This document shows, one piece after another, positions 16,801 to 27,137 of a stretch of 64,000 nt of DNA. The stretch's first letter is position 1. The number at the start of each line of letters is the position of its first letter. The translations under genes were made by a program, and so were the position numbers. Source of the stretch: Streptomyces sp. CMB-StM0423 (lineage in GTDB: Bacteria > Actinomycetota > Actinomycetes > Streptomycetales > Streptomycetaceae); the NCBI RefSeq assembly GCF_002847285.1, contig NZ_CP025407.1:7009001-7073000 (forward strand), given 5' to 3'. The notes beneath the pieces were generated by a model. That model did not search any database. It saw only the letters and a program-made list of their open reading frames with translations, and was not told the origin of the DNA.

Positions 16801-17655
16801 GTGTCAGCAGAGGACCAGTCCTTCATACCCGGCGTCTCCGTCGAGCAGCCCACGTCCGCCCGCGTCTACGGCTGGCTTCTCGGCGGCAAGGACAACTACG
16901 CCGTCGACCGGGAGTTCGCGCTCAAGCAGCTCAAGGAGTTCCCCGCCGGGCTCGACATCACCCGTGAGAACCGGCTGTTCCTCTACCGGGCCGTGCGGTG
17001 GCTCGTCGAAGAAGCCGGGATCCGGCAGTTCCTCGACATGGGGTGCGGGCTGCCCACGGACAACAACGTCCACCAGGTCGCCCAGCGCTTCACCCCCGAC
17101 GCCCGCGTCGTCTACGTCGACAACGACCCCATCGTGCTCGCCCACGGCCGCGCGCTCCTCGCCGAGGACGCCTCCACCATCGTCGTCGACGGCGACCTGC
17201 GCGACCCCGCCACCATCCTCGACGACCCGCTCGTCACCCGGCTCATCGACTTCGACGAACCGCTCGCCGTGCTCTACCTGTCCGTAATGCACCACGTGCC
17301 CGACGAAGACGACCCCGTCGGCGTTCTCGGCGCGGTGCTCGACCGTGCACAGCCGGGCAGTTGCGTGTGTCTGTCGCAGGTGGTCACCGACGACCCCGTC
17401 ACCAGCGCCGCGATGACCGAGAGCGTACGGGCCAAGGGCATCCCGTGGCAGACGAGGACGCCCGCCGAGGTCGACGCCCTCGTCCGGGGGCTGGAGCCCG
17501 TCGAGCCCGGGCTGGTGGATCTCGTCGACTGGCGGCCCGACCGGTTCCAGCCGCCGCTGGCCCCCGTCGACCCGGCCCTCCAGCCGTACCTGGGCACCAC
17601 GAAGCACGCCAAGCCCGTCTACGAGTACGGCGGCATCGTCCGCAAGCCCGCCTGA
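16801..17655 (+). CDS. S-adenosylmethionine-dependent methyltransferase, Methyltransf_19 (DUF574) family
   Basis: 284 residues from GTG 16801, six bases after GGGGAG; an adjacent GTG at 16798 is too close to that SD. The hallmark N-terminus SARVYGWLLGGKDNYAVDR is present, followed by a Rossmann SAM-binding loop (QFLDMGCGLPTDNN), VVYVDNDPIVLAHG and AVLYLSVMHHVPDED. This family is expanded in Streptomyces and related actinobacteria; substrates are mostly unknown. It stands alone between the GC-repeat spacer and a convergent amine-utilisation gene only 18 bp away. Confidence 0.88.
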   Translation: MSAEDQSFIPGVSVEQPTSARVYGWLLGGKDNYAVDREFALKQLKEFPAGLDITRENRLFLYRAVRWLVEEAGIRQFLDMGCGLPTDNNVHQVAQRFTPDARVVYVDNDPIVLAHGRALLAEDASTIVVDGDLRDPATILDDPLVTRLIDFDEPLAVLYLSVMHHVPDEDDPVGVLGAVLDRAQPGSCVCLSQVVTDDPVTSAAMTESVRAKGIPWQTRTPAEVDALVRGLEPVEPGLVDLVDWRPDRFQPPLAPVDPALQPYLGTTKHAKPVYEYGGIVRKPA

Positions 17656-17673
17656 GCCGCGGAGTCGGGCACG

Positions 17674-18371
17674 TCAGCCCGCCGCCTCCACCAGGCCCCG
17701 CACCACCCGCACGTCCTCGCCCATCTCCGGATGCCACTGCACCCCGAGCGCGAAGCTCCCCGCGTCCGGCAGCTCCAGCGCCTCCACCACGCCGTCCGCC
17801 GCGTACGCCGACGCGATCACCCCGGTGCCCAGCTCCGCCACCGCCTGGTGGTGGTACGCCGGGACCGTCACCGCCTCCGGCAGCAGCGCGGCGAGCCGCG
17901 TGCCCGGAACCGGTTTGATCTCGTGGGCGCCGAAGACGCCCGGGCGCTCGCGGTGGCCCTCCATGTGCTGGCACAGCGTGCCGCCGCGGGCGACGTTCAG
18001 CAACTGCGCCCCGCGGCAGACCCCCAGCAGTGGCAGCTCCGCCGCCAGGGCCGCCTCGATCAGGGCCAGTTCCCACTCGTCCCGCTCGCGTGACGTCGGG
18101 GTGACGGGGTCCGTACGGGCGTCCGCGTCGGCGCCGTAGCGGGCCGGGTCCAGGTCAGGGCCGCCCGCGATGATCAGGCCGTCCAGGCGGCGCAGGGTCT
18201 CCGCCGCGCGGGCCGGGTCGTCGGGAGGGAGCAGCGCGGTGAGGCCGCCGGCGCGCTGGGTGAGGCGGTGGTAGCCGGCGGGCAGCAGGGCGGCGGGCAG
18301 GTGCCACTGGCCCCACCTGGCCTCGTCCACGAGGTAGGTGGAGATGCCGATGAGGGGCCGGGGCCGGGTCA

Positions 18372-18372
<1 letters not shown>
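17674..18372 (-). CDS. gamma-glutamyl-amine hydrolase (peptidase C26, PuuD-like)
   Basis: 232 residues; class-I glutamine-amidotransferase fold. Catalytic residues are visible: Cys119 in LLGVCRGAQLLN, and His214/Glu216 in GVQWHPEMGED. PuuD-type enzymes hydrolyse gamma-glutamyl-GABA and related conjugates, releasing glutamate. Its ATG overlaps the stop of the upstream amino-acid/amine permease gene by one base (TGATG), so the two are translationally coupled. With the adjacent gamma-glutamyl ligase and aldehyde dehydrogenase it would complete a conjugate-oxidise-release pathway for ethanolamine or another amine. Confidence 0.9.
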
Positions 18373-19910
<1,538 letters not shown>

Positions 19911-19948
19911 GGTGCCGCTCCTGCCTCAACGGACGGTGGGACCCAGCA

Positions 19949-19968
19949 ATGGTGTGGTGCCATACCTT
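19949..19968 (-). promoter_or_regulatory. operator of the amine-utilisation regulator upstream of the permease gene
   Basis: ATGGTGT-N6-ATACCTT matches the palindrome AAGGTAT-N6-ATACCTT at 20841-20860 in 12 of 14 arm positions with the same spacer. It sits just before the permease gene, where the left arm would contain a CACCAT -10 element on the minus strand. Confidence 0.65.
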
Positions 19969-20052
19969 TGCGGCGCCGAGGTCACGAGCGCAAGCCCCGT
20001 GCATGAAGGTCCTGTTACGCGGCCCCGTCCGCGGCGGCGCGTCAGGCAGGGC

Positions 20053-20793
20053 TCAGCCCAGGAAGCCGCGCAGCAGCGCCGCGGTGCCGGCGCAGTGCTC
20101 GCGCATCATCTCGCGGGCGGCGTCCGGATCGCCGTCGAGCACCGCGCCGACGAGCGCGGCGTGCTGCGCCTGGCTGTGCTCCAGGTTCCGCACCAGCAGC
20201 GGGATGCAGTCCAACAGGTCGTTGACGGTGGCCCGGACGGCGGCGTACTGCGCGGCGAGCCGCGGCGAGCCCGCGAGTTCCGCCAGGGTCAGGTGCAGCA
20301 GGGTGTCCAGCCGCCGGTAGTCGCCCAGCGGCGCGTCCTGGGTGGCCTCCACGGCGGCGCGCAGCCGCGCCCGCTGCTCGGGCGTCATCTCGGTGCCGGC
20401 GCACAGCTCGGCGGCGCCCGTCTCCAGCACCTCGCGGAAGCGGAGCACGTCCTCCAGGTCCGTACGCTCCGTGCGCCGGCGCAACTCCTCCTGCGCGTCC
20501 CGGCGCGCGGGGGTGCGCTCCCGTACGAACGTGCCTCCGTAGCGCCCCCGGCGGCTCTCCACCAGCCCCTCGTCCGCCAGCACCTTCAGCACGTCCCGCA
20601 GCGTGACCCGGCTGATCCGCAGCCGCTCGGCCAACTCCCGCTCCGCGGGCAGCCGCTCGCCAGGCGGCACCAGGCCCAGGCGCAGCACCTGCAGTATCTG
20701 CTCCAGCGCCTCCTCGAAGCCGTTGCCCGCGCGCACCGGGCGCAGTACGGTCCGCAGCCCGTCGCCGGCCGCCGCGTTGCTGAACGCCCTCAT
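20053..20793 (-). CDS. GntR/FadR-family regulator of amine utilisation (EpuRI-like)
   Basis: 246 residues. Winged helix (about 25-95: LPAERELAERLRISRVTLRDVLKVLADEGLVESRRG), then an all-helical FCD ligand-binding domain (LRFREVLETGAAELCAG, HLTLAELAGSPRLAAQY, HSQAQHAALVGAVLDGDPDAA). By family it is a dimeric repressor released by a metabolite. It is divergent from the gamma-glutamyl ligase gene, with a perfect palindrome between. From memory, the same neighbourhood in S. coelicolor contains EpuRI next to glnA4; the equivalence is by context and family. Confidence 0.9.
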   Translation of the reverse strand: MRAFSNAAAGDGLRTVLRPVRAGNGFEEALEQILQVLRLGLVPPGERLPAERELAERLRISRVTLRDVLKVLADEGLVESRRGRYGGTFVRERTPARRDAQEELRRRTERTDLEDVLRFREVLETGAAELCAGTEMTPEQRARLRAAVEATQDAPLGDYRRLDTLLHLTLAELAGSPRLAAQYAAVRATVNDLLDCIPLLVRNLEHSQAQHAALVGAVLDGDPDAAREMMREHCAGTAALLRGFLG

Positions 20794-20840
20794 CCCGACC
20801 CCGCTCTCCCGACCCGCTGCCTCTGCCTACTTCCCAACCA

Positions 20841-20860
20841 AAGGTATCCACGCATACCTT
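20841..20860. promoter_or_regulatory. perfect operator palindrome covering both divergent -10 elements
   Basis: AAGGTAT-N6-ATACCTT is a perfect inverted repeat in the 96-bp gap between regulator and ligase genes. Each arm carries TACCTT, a good -10: 20855-20860 for the ligase on the plus strand and 20846-20841 for the regulator on the minus strand. One bound dimer could silence both. Confidence 0.75.
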
Positions 20861-20889
20861 AAGACGTCCGCAAAAGAGGAGACCGATCC

Positions 20890-22281
20890 GTGACCGACTC
20901 CGCACGCACCCCCGCGCTGCCCGTGCCCGAGCTGCGCCGGCTCGTCGAGGCCGGTGAGCTCGACACCGTAGTCCTGGCCTTCACGGACATGCAGGGCAGG
21001 CTTCAGGGCAAGCGCTTCGCCGCCCCCTTCTTCCTCGACGAAGTACTGGCACACGGCACCGAGGGCTGCAACTACCTGCTGGCCGTGGACGCCGACATGA
21101 ACACCGTCGAGGGCTACGAGATGTCGTCCTGGGAGCGCGGCTACGGCGACTTCGCCATGCACCCCGACCTCGCCACCCTGCGCCGCATCCCCTGGCACCC
21201 CGGCACCGCCATGGTCACCGCCGACCTCGCCTGGCACGACGGCGCGCCCGTCACCGCCTCGCCGCGGCAGGTGCTGCGACGCCAGCTCGACCGGCTCGCC
21301 GAGCGCGGCTGGACCGCGTACGCGGGCACGGAGCTGGAGTTCATGGTCTTCAAGGACACCTACGAGCAGGCGTGGAACAGCGCGTACCGGGGCCTGACCC
21401 CCGCCAACCAGTACAACGTCGACTACTCCGTCCTCGGCACCGGCCGCGTCGAGCCCCTGCTGCGCCGCATCCGCAACGAGATGGCCGCCGCCGGCATGAC
21501 CGTCGAGTCCGCCAAGGGCGAGTGCAACCTCGGCCAGCACGAGATCGCCTTCCGCTACGACGACGCGCTGACCACCTGCGACCAGCACAGCATCTACAAG
21601 ACCGGCGCGAAGGAGATCGCCGCCCAGGAGGGCACGGCGCTGACCTTCATGGCCAAGTACGACGAGCGCGAGGGCAACTCCTGCCACATCCACCTGTCCG
21701 TACGCGACGCCGACGGCTCCCCCGTCTTCGCCGCTCCCGACGGTCCTGACGACGGGGACGCCCCGTACGGCATGTCCGAGACCATGCGGCACTTCGTCGC
21801 CGGACAGCTCGCCTGCCTGCCGGAGCTGACCCTCCTCTATGCCCCGAACATCAACTCCTACAAGCGCTTCCGCCCCGGCTCCTTCGCCCCCACCGCCGTC
21901 GCCTGGGGCCCCGACAACCGCACCTGCGCCATCCGCGTTGTCGGCCACGGCGGCTCGCTGCGGCTGGAGAACCGGCTGCCGGGCGGCGACGTCAACCCGT
22001 ACCTCGCGGTCGCCGGGATGATCGCCGCCGGGCTGCACGGCGTCGAGCGGAAGCTCGAACTCCCAGAAGCCTGCACCGGCAACGCATACACCGGTGACGC
22101 CGCGCACGTCCCCGCCACCCTCCGGGACGCCGCCGAGCTGTGGAGCGACAGCACGCTGGCCCGGGAGGCGTTCGGCGAGGACGTCGTACGCCACTACCGC
22201 AACATGGCGCGGGTCGAGCAGGAGGCGTACGACACCGCCGTCACCGACTGGGAACGCTTCCGGTCCTTCGAGCGCATGTGA
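20890..22281 (+). CDS. glnA4: glutamine-synthetase-like gamma-glutamyl-amine ligase (GlnA4-like)
   Basis: 463 residues from GTG 20890 behind AGAGGAGA. It is a GSI-fold enzyme: beta-grasp (TVVLAFTDMQGRLQGKRFAA), catalytic glutamates (GTELEFMVFKD, SAKGECNLGQHE), HIHLS (NSCHIHLSVRDADG), and the ATP/glutamate segment (ITSYKRF-like INSYKRFRPGSFAPT, then NRTCAIRVVG). It is shorter and more diverged than true glutamine synthetase, and its cluster (permease, gamma-Glu hydrolase, aldehyde dehydrogenase) fits ATP-dependent gamma-glutamylation of ethanolamine or polyamines. The S. coelicolor GlnA4 is reported as gamma-glutamylethanolamide synthetase; the symbol is given by analogy. First gene of a three-gene plus-strand unit. 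Confidence 0.87.
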   Translation: MTDSARTPALPVPELRRLVEAGELDTVVLAFTDMQGRLQGKRFAAPFFLDEVLAHGTEGCNYLLAVDADMNTVEGYEMSSWERGYGDFAMHPDLATLRRIPWHPGTAMVTADLAWHDGAPVTASPRQVLRRQLDRLAERGWTAYAGTELEFMVFKDTYEQAWNSAYRGLTPANQYNVDYSVLGTGRVEPLLRRIRNEMAAAGMTVESAKGECNLGQHEIAFRYDDALTTCDQHSIYKTGAKEIAAQEGTALTFMAKYDEREGNSCHIHLSVRDADGSPVFAAPDGPDDGDAPYGMSETMRHFVAGQLACLPELTLLYAPNINSYKRFRPGSFAPTAVAWGPDNRTCAIRVVGHGGSLRLENRLPGGDVNPYLAVAGMIAAGLHGVERKLELPEACTGNAYTGDAAHVPATLRDAAELWSDSTLAREAFGEDVVRHYRNMARVEQEAYDTAVTDWERFRSFERM

Positions 22282-22292
22282 GGTCGACACCC

Positions 22293-23699
22293 TTGGCAGC
22301 ATCGGCACCCGCAGCACAGGCACCACCCGCCACGCCGCACGAGCACACCGTCGTCAACCCCGCCACCGAGGAGGCCGTCGCCACCGTCCCGGCCGCGGGC
22401 CCCGAAGAAGTCGCCGCCGCCGTCGCCCGCGCCGCGAAGGCCCAGCGGGACTGGGCCGCCCTCGCCCCCGGCGACCGCGCCCGGCTGCTGCGCCGCTTCG
22501 CCGCCGAGGTCGACGCCCGGATCGAGGAGCTGGCGCGGCTGGAGGTCACCGAGGCCGGGCACCCGGTGGCCGCCGCCCGCTGGGAGGCGGGCAATGTACG
22601 CGACCTCCTCGACTACGCCGCCGGGGGAGTGGAACGCCTCACCGGCAGCCAGATCCCGGTGGCCGGCGGGCTCAACGTCACCTTCGCCGAGCCGCTCGGC
22701 GTCGTCGGCGTCATCGCCCCGTGGAACTTCCCCATGCCCATCGCCGCCTGGGGCACCGCCCCCGCGCTCGCCGCCGGCAACGCCGTCGTGCTCAAGCCGG
22801 CCGAGACCACCCCGCTGACCGCGCTGCGGCTCGCCGAGCTGGCGCTCGAAGCGGGCCTGCCGGAGGGGCTGTTCCAGGTCGTGCCGGGCGCAGGACCGGT
22901 CGCGGGCGCCGCGCTGGTCGACCACCCGGACGTGGCGAAGGTCGTGTTCACCGGCTCCACCGCGGTCGGCAAGCGCATCGCGGCGCGCTGCGCGGAGCAG
23001 GTCAAGCGCGTCACCCTCGAACTCGGCGGCAAGAGCCCGAACATCGTCTTCGCCGACGCCGATCTGGAGCGCGCCGCGGCCGCCGCCCCCGCCTCGTTCC
23101 TCGACAACACCGGCCAGGACTGCTGCGCCCGCAGCCGCATCCTCGTCCAGCGCAGCGTGTACGACCGCTTCCTCGCCCTGCTGGAGCCCGCCGTCCTCGC
23201 CTTCACCGCCGGCGACCCGGCCGACCCCGGTACGCGGATGGGCCCGCTGATCTCCGCCGCCCACCGCGAACGGGTCCGCGGCCACGTCCCCGAGTCCCGC
23301 CCCGCGGCCATCCGCGGCACCGTCCCCGAAGGCCCCGGGTACTGGTACCCGGCCACGGTCCTCACCGATGCGCCGCCCGGCGACCCGGTCAGCCGCGAGG
23401 AGGTCTTCGGCCCCGTCGCCGTCGTCCACCCCTTCGACGACGAGGCCGACGCCGTACGCCTCGCCAACGCCGGCCCGTACGGGCTCTCGGGCTCGCTGTG
23501 GACCCGCGACACCGCCCGCGCCGTCCGCGTCTCGCGCGCCGTCGCCGCCGGGAACCTCTCGGTCAACTCGCACAGCAGCGTGCGCTACTGGACCCCCTTC
23601 GGCGGCTTCAAGCAGTCCGGCCTCGGCCGCGAGCTGGGCCCGGACGCGCTCGCGTCGTTCACCGAGACCAAGAACGTCTTCATCAGCACCGAGGAGTGA
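22293..23699 (+). CDS. aldehyde dehydrogenase of the amine-utilisation cluster
   Basis: 468 residues from TTG 22293, which has GAGG at 22280-22283; a GTG at 22278 overlapping the upstream stop (GTGA) is the alternative. NAD(P)-dependent aldehyde dehydrogenase: GVIAPWNFPMPIAAW, FTGSTAVGKRI, catalytic Glu in VTLELGGKSPN and catalytic Cys in NTGQDCCARSR. The C-terminal NSHSSVRYWTPFGGFKQSGLG is canonical. In context it would oxidise gamma-glutamyl-aminoaldehyde formed from the conjugated amine. Follows the ligase with no gap and precedes the SDR gene. Confidence 0.9.
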   Translation: MAASAPAAQAPPATPHEHTVVNPATEEAVATVPAAGPEEVAAAVARAAKAQRDWAALAPGDRARLLRRFAAEVDARIEELARLEVTEAGHPVAAARWEAGNVRDLLDYAAGGVERLTGSQIPVAGGLNVTFAEPLGVVGVIAPWNFPMPIAAWGTAPALAAGNAVVLKPAETTPLTALRLAELALEAGLPEGLFQVVPGAGPVAGAALVDHPDVAKVVFTGSTAVGKRIAARCAEQVKRVTLELGGKSPNIVFADADLERAAAAAPASFLDNTGQDCCARSRILVQRSVYDRFLALLEPAVLAFTAGDPADPGTRMGPLISAAHRERVRGHVPESRPAAIRGTVPEGPGYWYPATVLTDAPPGDPVSREEVFGPVAVVHPFDDEADAVRLANAGPYGLSGSLWTRDTARAVRVSRAVAAGNLSVNSHSSVRYWTPFGGFKQSGLGRELGPDALASFTETKNVFISTEE

Positions 23700-23704
23700 G
23701 CACG

Positions 23705-24490
23705 TTGACCGACCAGACCCCCGTCTGCCGCCGGCTGCCCGGCCGCACCGCCGTCGTCACCGGAGCAGGCAGCGGCATCGGCCTGGCCACCGCCCGCCGG
23801 CTCGCGGCGGAGGGCGCGCACGTCGTCTGCGCCGACGTCGACGAGACCGCGGGCAAGGCGGCGGCCGAAGCGACCGGCGGGCTGTTCGTACGTACCGACG
23901 TCACCGTCCAGGAAGACGTCGAGGCGCTGTTCAAGGCCGCGTACGACACGTACGGCTCGGTCGACGTCGCGTTCAACAACGCCGGCATCTCGCCGCCCGA
24001 GGACGACTCCATCCTGCTCACCGGCATCGACGCCTGGCGCCGGGTGCAGGAGGTCAACCTGACCTCCGTGTACCTGTGCTGCAAGGCCGCGATCCCGTAC
24101 ATGCAGCGCCAGCGACGCGGCTCGATCGTCAACACCGCCTCGTTCGTGGCCGTGATGGGCGCCGCCACCTCGCAGATCAGCTATACCGCGTCCAAGGGCG
24201 GCGTGCTGGCCATGTCCCGCGAGCTGGGCGTGCAGTTCGCCCGCGAGGGCATCCGCGTCAACGCGCTGTGCCCGGGGCCGGTCAACACCCCGCTGCTCCA
24301 GGAGCTGTTCGCCAAGGACCCGGAGCGCGCGGCCCGGCGGCTGGTGCACATCCCGGCGGGCCGCTTCGCGGAGGCGGAGGAGATCGCCGCCGCGGTGGCG
24401 TTCCTGGCGAGCGACGACGCGTCGTTCGTCAACGCCGCGGAGTTCCTGGTCGACGGCGGCATCGCGGGCGCGTACGTCACGCCGCTGTAG
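23705..24490 (+). CDS. short-chain dehydrogenase/reductase of the amine-utilisation cluster
   Basis: 261 residues from TTG 23705, eight bases after GAGGAG; GTG 23696 overlapping the previous stop is an alternative. Classical SDR: TGAGSGIG cofactor loop, NNAG (AFNNAGISPP), catalytic Ser in TASFVAV and YxxxK in SYTASKGG, C-terminal VDGGIAGAYVTPL. In the pathway it may oxidise the alcohol end of gamma-glutamylethanolamide to the aldehyde used by the adjacent dehydrogenase; this step assignment is inference. Convergent with the PLP-enzyme gene over a double hairpin. Confidence 0.9.
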   Translation: MTDQTPVCRRLPGRTAVVTGAGSGIGLATARRLAAEGAHVVCADVDETAGKAAAEATGGLFVRTDVTVQEDVEALFKAAYDTYGSVDVAFNNAGISPPEDDSILLTGIDAWRRVQEVNLTSVYLCCKAAIPYMQRQRRGSIVNTASFVAVMGAATSQISYTASKGGVLAMSRELGVQFAREGIRVNALCPGPVNTPLLQELFAKDPERAARRLVHIPAGRFAEAEEIAAAVAFLASDDASFVNAAEFLVDGGIAGAYVTPL

Positions 24491-24506
24491 CCGCGGTCCG
24501 CGCGGG

Positions 24507-24553
24507 CGGCCCGCTCAGGCGGGCCGTCCGGGCGGTCCTGCCCAGGCAGGACC
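24507..24553. terminator. double hairpin between convergent genes
   Basis: Two tandem perfect hairpins: CGGCCCGC/GCGGGCCG (24507-24514 and 24519-24526) and GGTCCTGCC/GGCAGGACC (24534-24542 and 24545-24553). They fill the 73-bp gap between the SDR gene and the minus-strand PLP enzyme gene and probably act in both directions. Confidence 0.7.
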
Positions 24554-24563
24554 TGGGCGCTGC

Positions 24564-25784
24564 CTAGAGGAACGTACGGCCCTCGCCGCGGTACGTCGGG
24601 ACCGTCTCCGTGACGCGCTCGCCCTCGATCAGGTGCAGCGCGTCGAACCGCTCGCACAGCTCGCCCGCCTTGGCGTGCCGGAACCACACCCGGTCGCCGA
24701 CCAGCAGGTCGTCGGCGGGCGGGCCGAGCAGCGGTGTCTGCACCTCGCCCGCGCCCTCCTGCTTGTCGTAGCGCAGGCCCGCCGGCAGATACGGCACGGG
24801 CGGCCGGTCGGAGCCGGCGGGGCCGGAGGCGGGGTAGCCGCCGCCGAGGACGGTGACCACGCCGACGCCGGGGCGGCGGACGACGGGCAGCGCGAAGACG
24901 GCGGCGGGGCGGCCGGCGAACGCGGTGTAGTTGTCGAACAGCCGCGGCTGGTAGAGCCCCGAGCCGGCCGCGACCTCGGTGACCGCGTCCTCCGCGGCGG
25001 TGTGCTGCACGCTGCCCGTACCGCCGCCGTTGACGAACTCCAGGTCCGCCAGCCGCCGCACCGCCGCCACCGCCTCCGCCCGCCGCTCCGCGAGCTGCCG
25101 CCGGGCCACCGCCTGCATCAGCCGGATCCCGCGCGACGTCACCGGCCACCCCGGGATGTCGTCCCCGACGCCGGCCACGTGCCCCTCGTACGCCATCAGC
25201 CCCACCAGCCGGAAGCCCGGCCGCCGCACCACCTCGCGGGCCACCGCCGCCAGCGCCGCCGCGCCGGACAGCGGCGAGCGGCGGGCGCCGACGCGCACCC
25301 TGCCGCCCAGCAGCCGCAGTGACGTGTCCAGTTCCAGGCAGACGCGCACCTCCTCGCGCCCGCGCCCCCGCGCGGCGTCGACGAGGTCCAACTGCGCCGG
25401 GTCGTCCACCAGCACCGTCAGCGCGGCGGCGAGCTTCGGGTCGCCGGTCAGCTCGGCGAAGCCGGCGCGGTCCGCCGACGGGTACGCCAGCAGCACGTCG
25501 GCGAAGCCGGAGCGCGCCAGCCACAGCGACTCGGCGAGCGTGAAGGACATGACCCCGGCGAAGCCCGGCTTGGCGAGCACCCGCTCCAGCAGCGCCCGGC
25601 AGCGCACCGACTTGCTCGCCACCCGCACCGGCTTGCCCGCGGCCCGGCGCACCAGATCCGCCGCGTTGGCGTCGAACGCCTCGGTGTCGACGGCGGCGAA
25701 GGGGGCGTCGAGATGAGCGGTGGCGCGGTCGTAGCGGGCGCGCAGAGCCGCGTGGTCCGGGACGGGGGCGGTGTGGGCCGGCAT
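24564..25784 (-). CDS. PLP-dependent amino acid deaminase/aldolase (alanine-racemase-like fold)
   Basis: 406 residues from ATG (25782-25784). The N-terminal alanine-racemase TIM barrel begins near residue 25 (LDAPFAAVDTEAF) with the PLP lysine likely in PVRVASKSVRC. It continues with VCLELDTSLRLLG, LVGLMAYEGHVAG and FVNGGGTGSVQHT, and a C-terminal domain of the D-serine dehydratase/D-threonine aldolase type (VLGGGYPASGP, VGDRVWFRHAKAGEL). Likely action: D-amino-acid deamination or aldol cleavage in the cytoplasm; the exact substrate is unknown. Upstream in-frame ATG codons exist (25844), but the family start fits 25784. Confidence 0.83.
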   Translation of the reverse strand: MPAHTAPVPDHAALRARYDRATAHLDAPFAAVDTEAFDANAADLVRRAAGKPVRVASKSVRCRALLERVLAKPGFAGVMSFTLAESLWLARSGFADVLLAYPSADRAGFAELTGDPKLAAALTVLVDDPAQLDLVDAARGRGREEVRVCLELDTSLRLLGGRVRVGARRSPLSGAAALAAVAREVVRRPGFRLVGLMAYEGHVAGVGDDIPGWPVTSRGIRLMQAVARRQLAERRAEAVAAVRRLADLEFVNGGGTGSVQHTAAEDAVTEVAAGSGLYQPRLFDNYTAFAGRPAAVFALPVVRRPGVGVVTVLGGGYPASGPAGSDRPPVPYLPAGLRYDKQEGAGEVQTPLLGPPADDLLVGDRVWFRHAKAGELCERFDALHLIEGERVTETVPTYRGEGRTFL

Positions 25785-25934
25785 GGGGGAAGCCTGCCAC
25801 CGCGTGGCCGGGAGGCGGTAGTGGGTACGGACAGGATGAGGCATTCGGGCGGCGCACCGTCCGCCGCGGGAGCCCAGTAGAGTGTCGCGAGCGCCTGTCC
25901 AGCAGGTCATCCGGGGGCTACTCACAGGAGGGGA

Positions 25935-27137
25935 GTGAGGGGGCTGTTGAGCACTGACGCAGAGCAGACTCCCGCGGCCCCGCCGTCGCCGGCTTCCCCG
26001 CCCGCGGCGAAGCCGGGGGAGAGCGCGGAGCCCGTACGGCCGGTGCGGCCGCGGGCGGACGCGGAACCCCCGCGACCAGCAGGTCCGGCAGGCGGCTCCG
26101 GCACCGCGGTACGGGAGGCGGGGCCTGCACCGGCCGGCGGTTCCGTACGGCCGAAGCGCCCCCAGCCGGCGGCCGAACCCCCGCCGCCCGCCGCGAAGTC
26201 CGCCGGCACCGCGCCGTCTTCACCGTCCCCGGCCACCCCGTCGTCAGGGTCCAAGCCGCCGCCGCGGCCGTACGCCCCGCCGGTGCCCGCTGTCCCTCCC
26301 AAGCCCGTAGGCGCCCCGCTGCACATGGCATCCGTGCTCCCCTCCGACATCCCCCGCCCCGAGCCGGAGCCGCCCGCGGAACGCCGCACCGTCGCGCGCA
26401 CCGTGGCCGCTGCCGTCGCGCTCGTCACCGGCGTCGGCCTCGTCGTGGGCGCCGCCACCGGCAGCCTGCTCAGCGACGGGCCGAGCGCGCAGGCCAGCCC
26501 CGGGGCGTACGAGGTGGCCCGCGGTCTCTGGCACGCCACCCCCGTCGACACCCTCTTCCCGCCCCGCCTCGAAGGCGACGGCGCGGGCCCCGGCGGCGCC
26601 GACCGCCTCTGGGTGCGCGTCGCCGTCGCCCCGCCCGCGGACTGCAAGGAGGGCCTCGACGCGGCGCTGGCACGGGAGTTGCGCCGCGTCGGCTGCGAGA
26701 AGCTGCTGCGCGCCACGTACACCGACGCCACCCGCAGCAGCGTCACCACCGTCGGCATGGTCTTCACCGCGGCGGGCGCCGCGAAGATGGGCCGGTTCGA
26801 GGACCGCTTCGAGGACCGGGAGCTGGCCGCGCGGACGGACATGCTGCCGCGCGCGTACGGCACGGAGACGGGACCCGCCGCCGGCTTCGGCGCCGGGCAG
26901 CGCGCGACCTGGACCGTGCGGGTCCTCTCCGACGCCCCGGTCGTCCTCTACGCCGTCACCGGCTTCGCCGACGGCCGCGCCGTCACGGAACCGCAGCCCG
27001 CCAATGAGGCCGTCCACCCCGACGCCGCCACCGCGCCCGCCCAGGCCGGGCTCGGCCACGACGCCGAGGGCATCGCCGACCGCGTGGAGCGCGGCCTGCG
27101 CAAGACCTCCGCCAAGGCCACGGAGTCCCCCCGGTGA
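25935..27137 (+). CDS. Pro-rich single-pass membrane protein preceding a mycosin gene
   Basis: 400 residues from GTG 25935 just after AGGAGG (TTG 25947 is an alternative). Residues 1-150 are a disordered Pro/Ala/Arg-rich cytoplasmic region; one transmembrane helix is near 152-180 (TVARTVAAAVALVTGVGLVV). About 220 extracytoplasmic residues of unknown fold follow (LWVRVAVAPPADCKEGLDAAL, CEKLLRATYTDATRSSVTTVGMVF). Its stop overlaps the GTG of a mycosin-like protease (GTGA at 27134-27137), implying co-translation and perhaps a joint role at the envelope. TAGAGT at 25878-25883 may be its -10. I do not recognise a named family. Confidence 0.75.
   Translation: MRGLLSTDAEQTPAAPPSPASPPAAKPGESAEPVRPVRPRADAEPPRPAGPAGGSGTAVREAGPAPAGGSVRPKRPQPAAEPPPPAAKSAGTAPSSPSPATPSSGSKPPPRPYAPPVPAVPPKPVGAPLHMASVLPSDIPRPEPEPPAERRTVARTVAAAVALVTGVGLVVGAATGSLLSDGPSAQASPGAYEVARGLWHATPVDTLFPPRLEGDGAGPGGADRLWVRVAVAPPADCKEGLDAALARELRRVGCEKLLRATYTDATRSSVTTVGMVFTAAGAAKMGRFEDRFEDRELAARTDMLPRAYGTETGPAAGFGAGQRATWTVRVLSDAPVVLYAVTGFADGRAVTEPQPANEAVHPDAATAPAQAGLGHDAEGIADRVERGLRKTSAKATESPR

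Noticed and set aside
20042..20905. Alternative minus-strand frame over the GntR regulator
   Set aside because: It is a frame-shifted shadow of the regulator; only the 20053-20793 frame has the winged-helix and FCD motifs.
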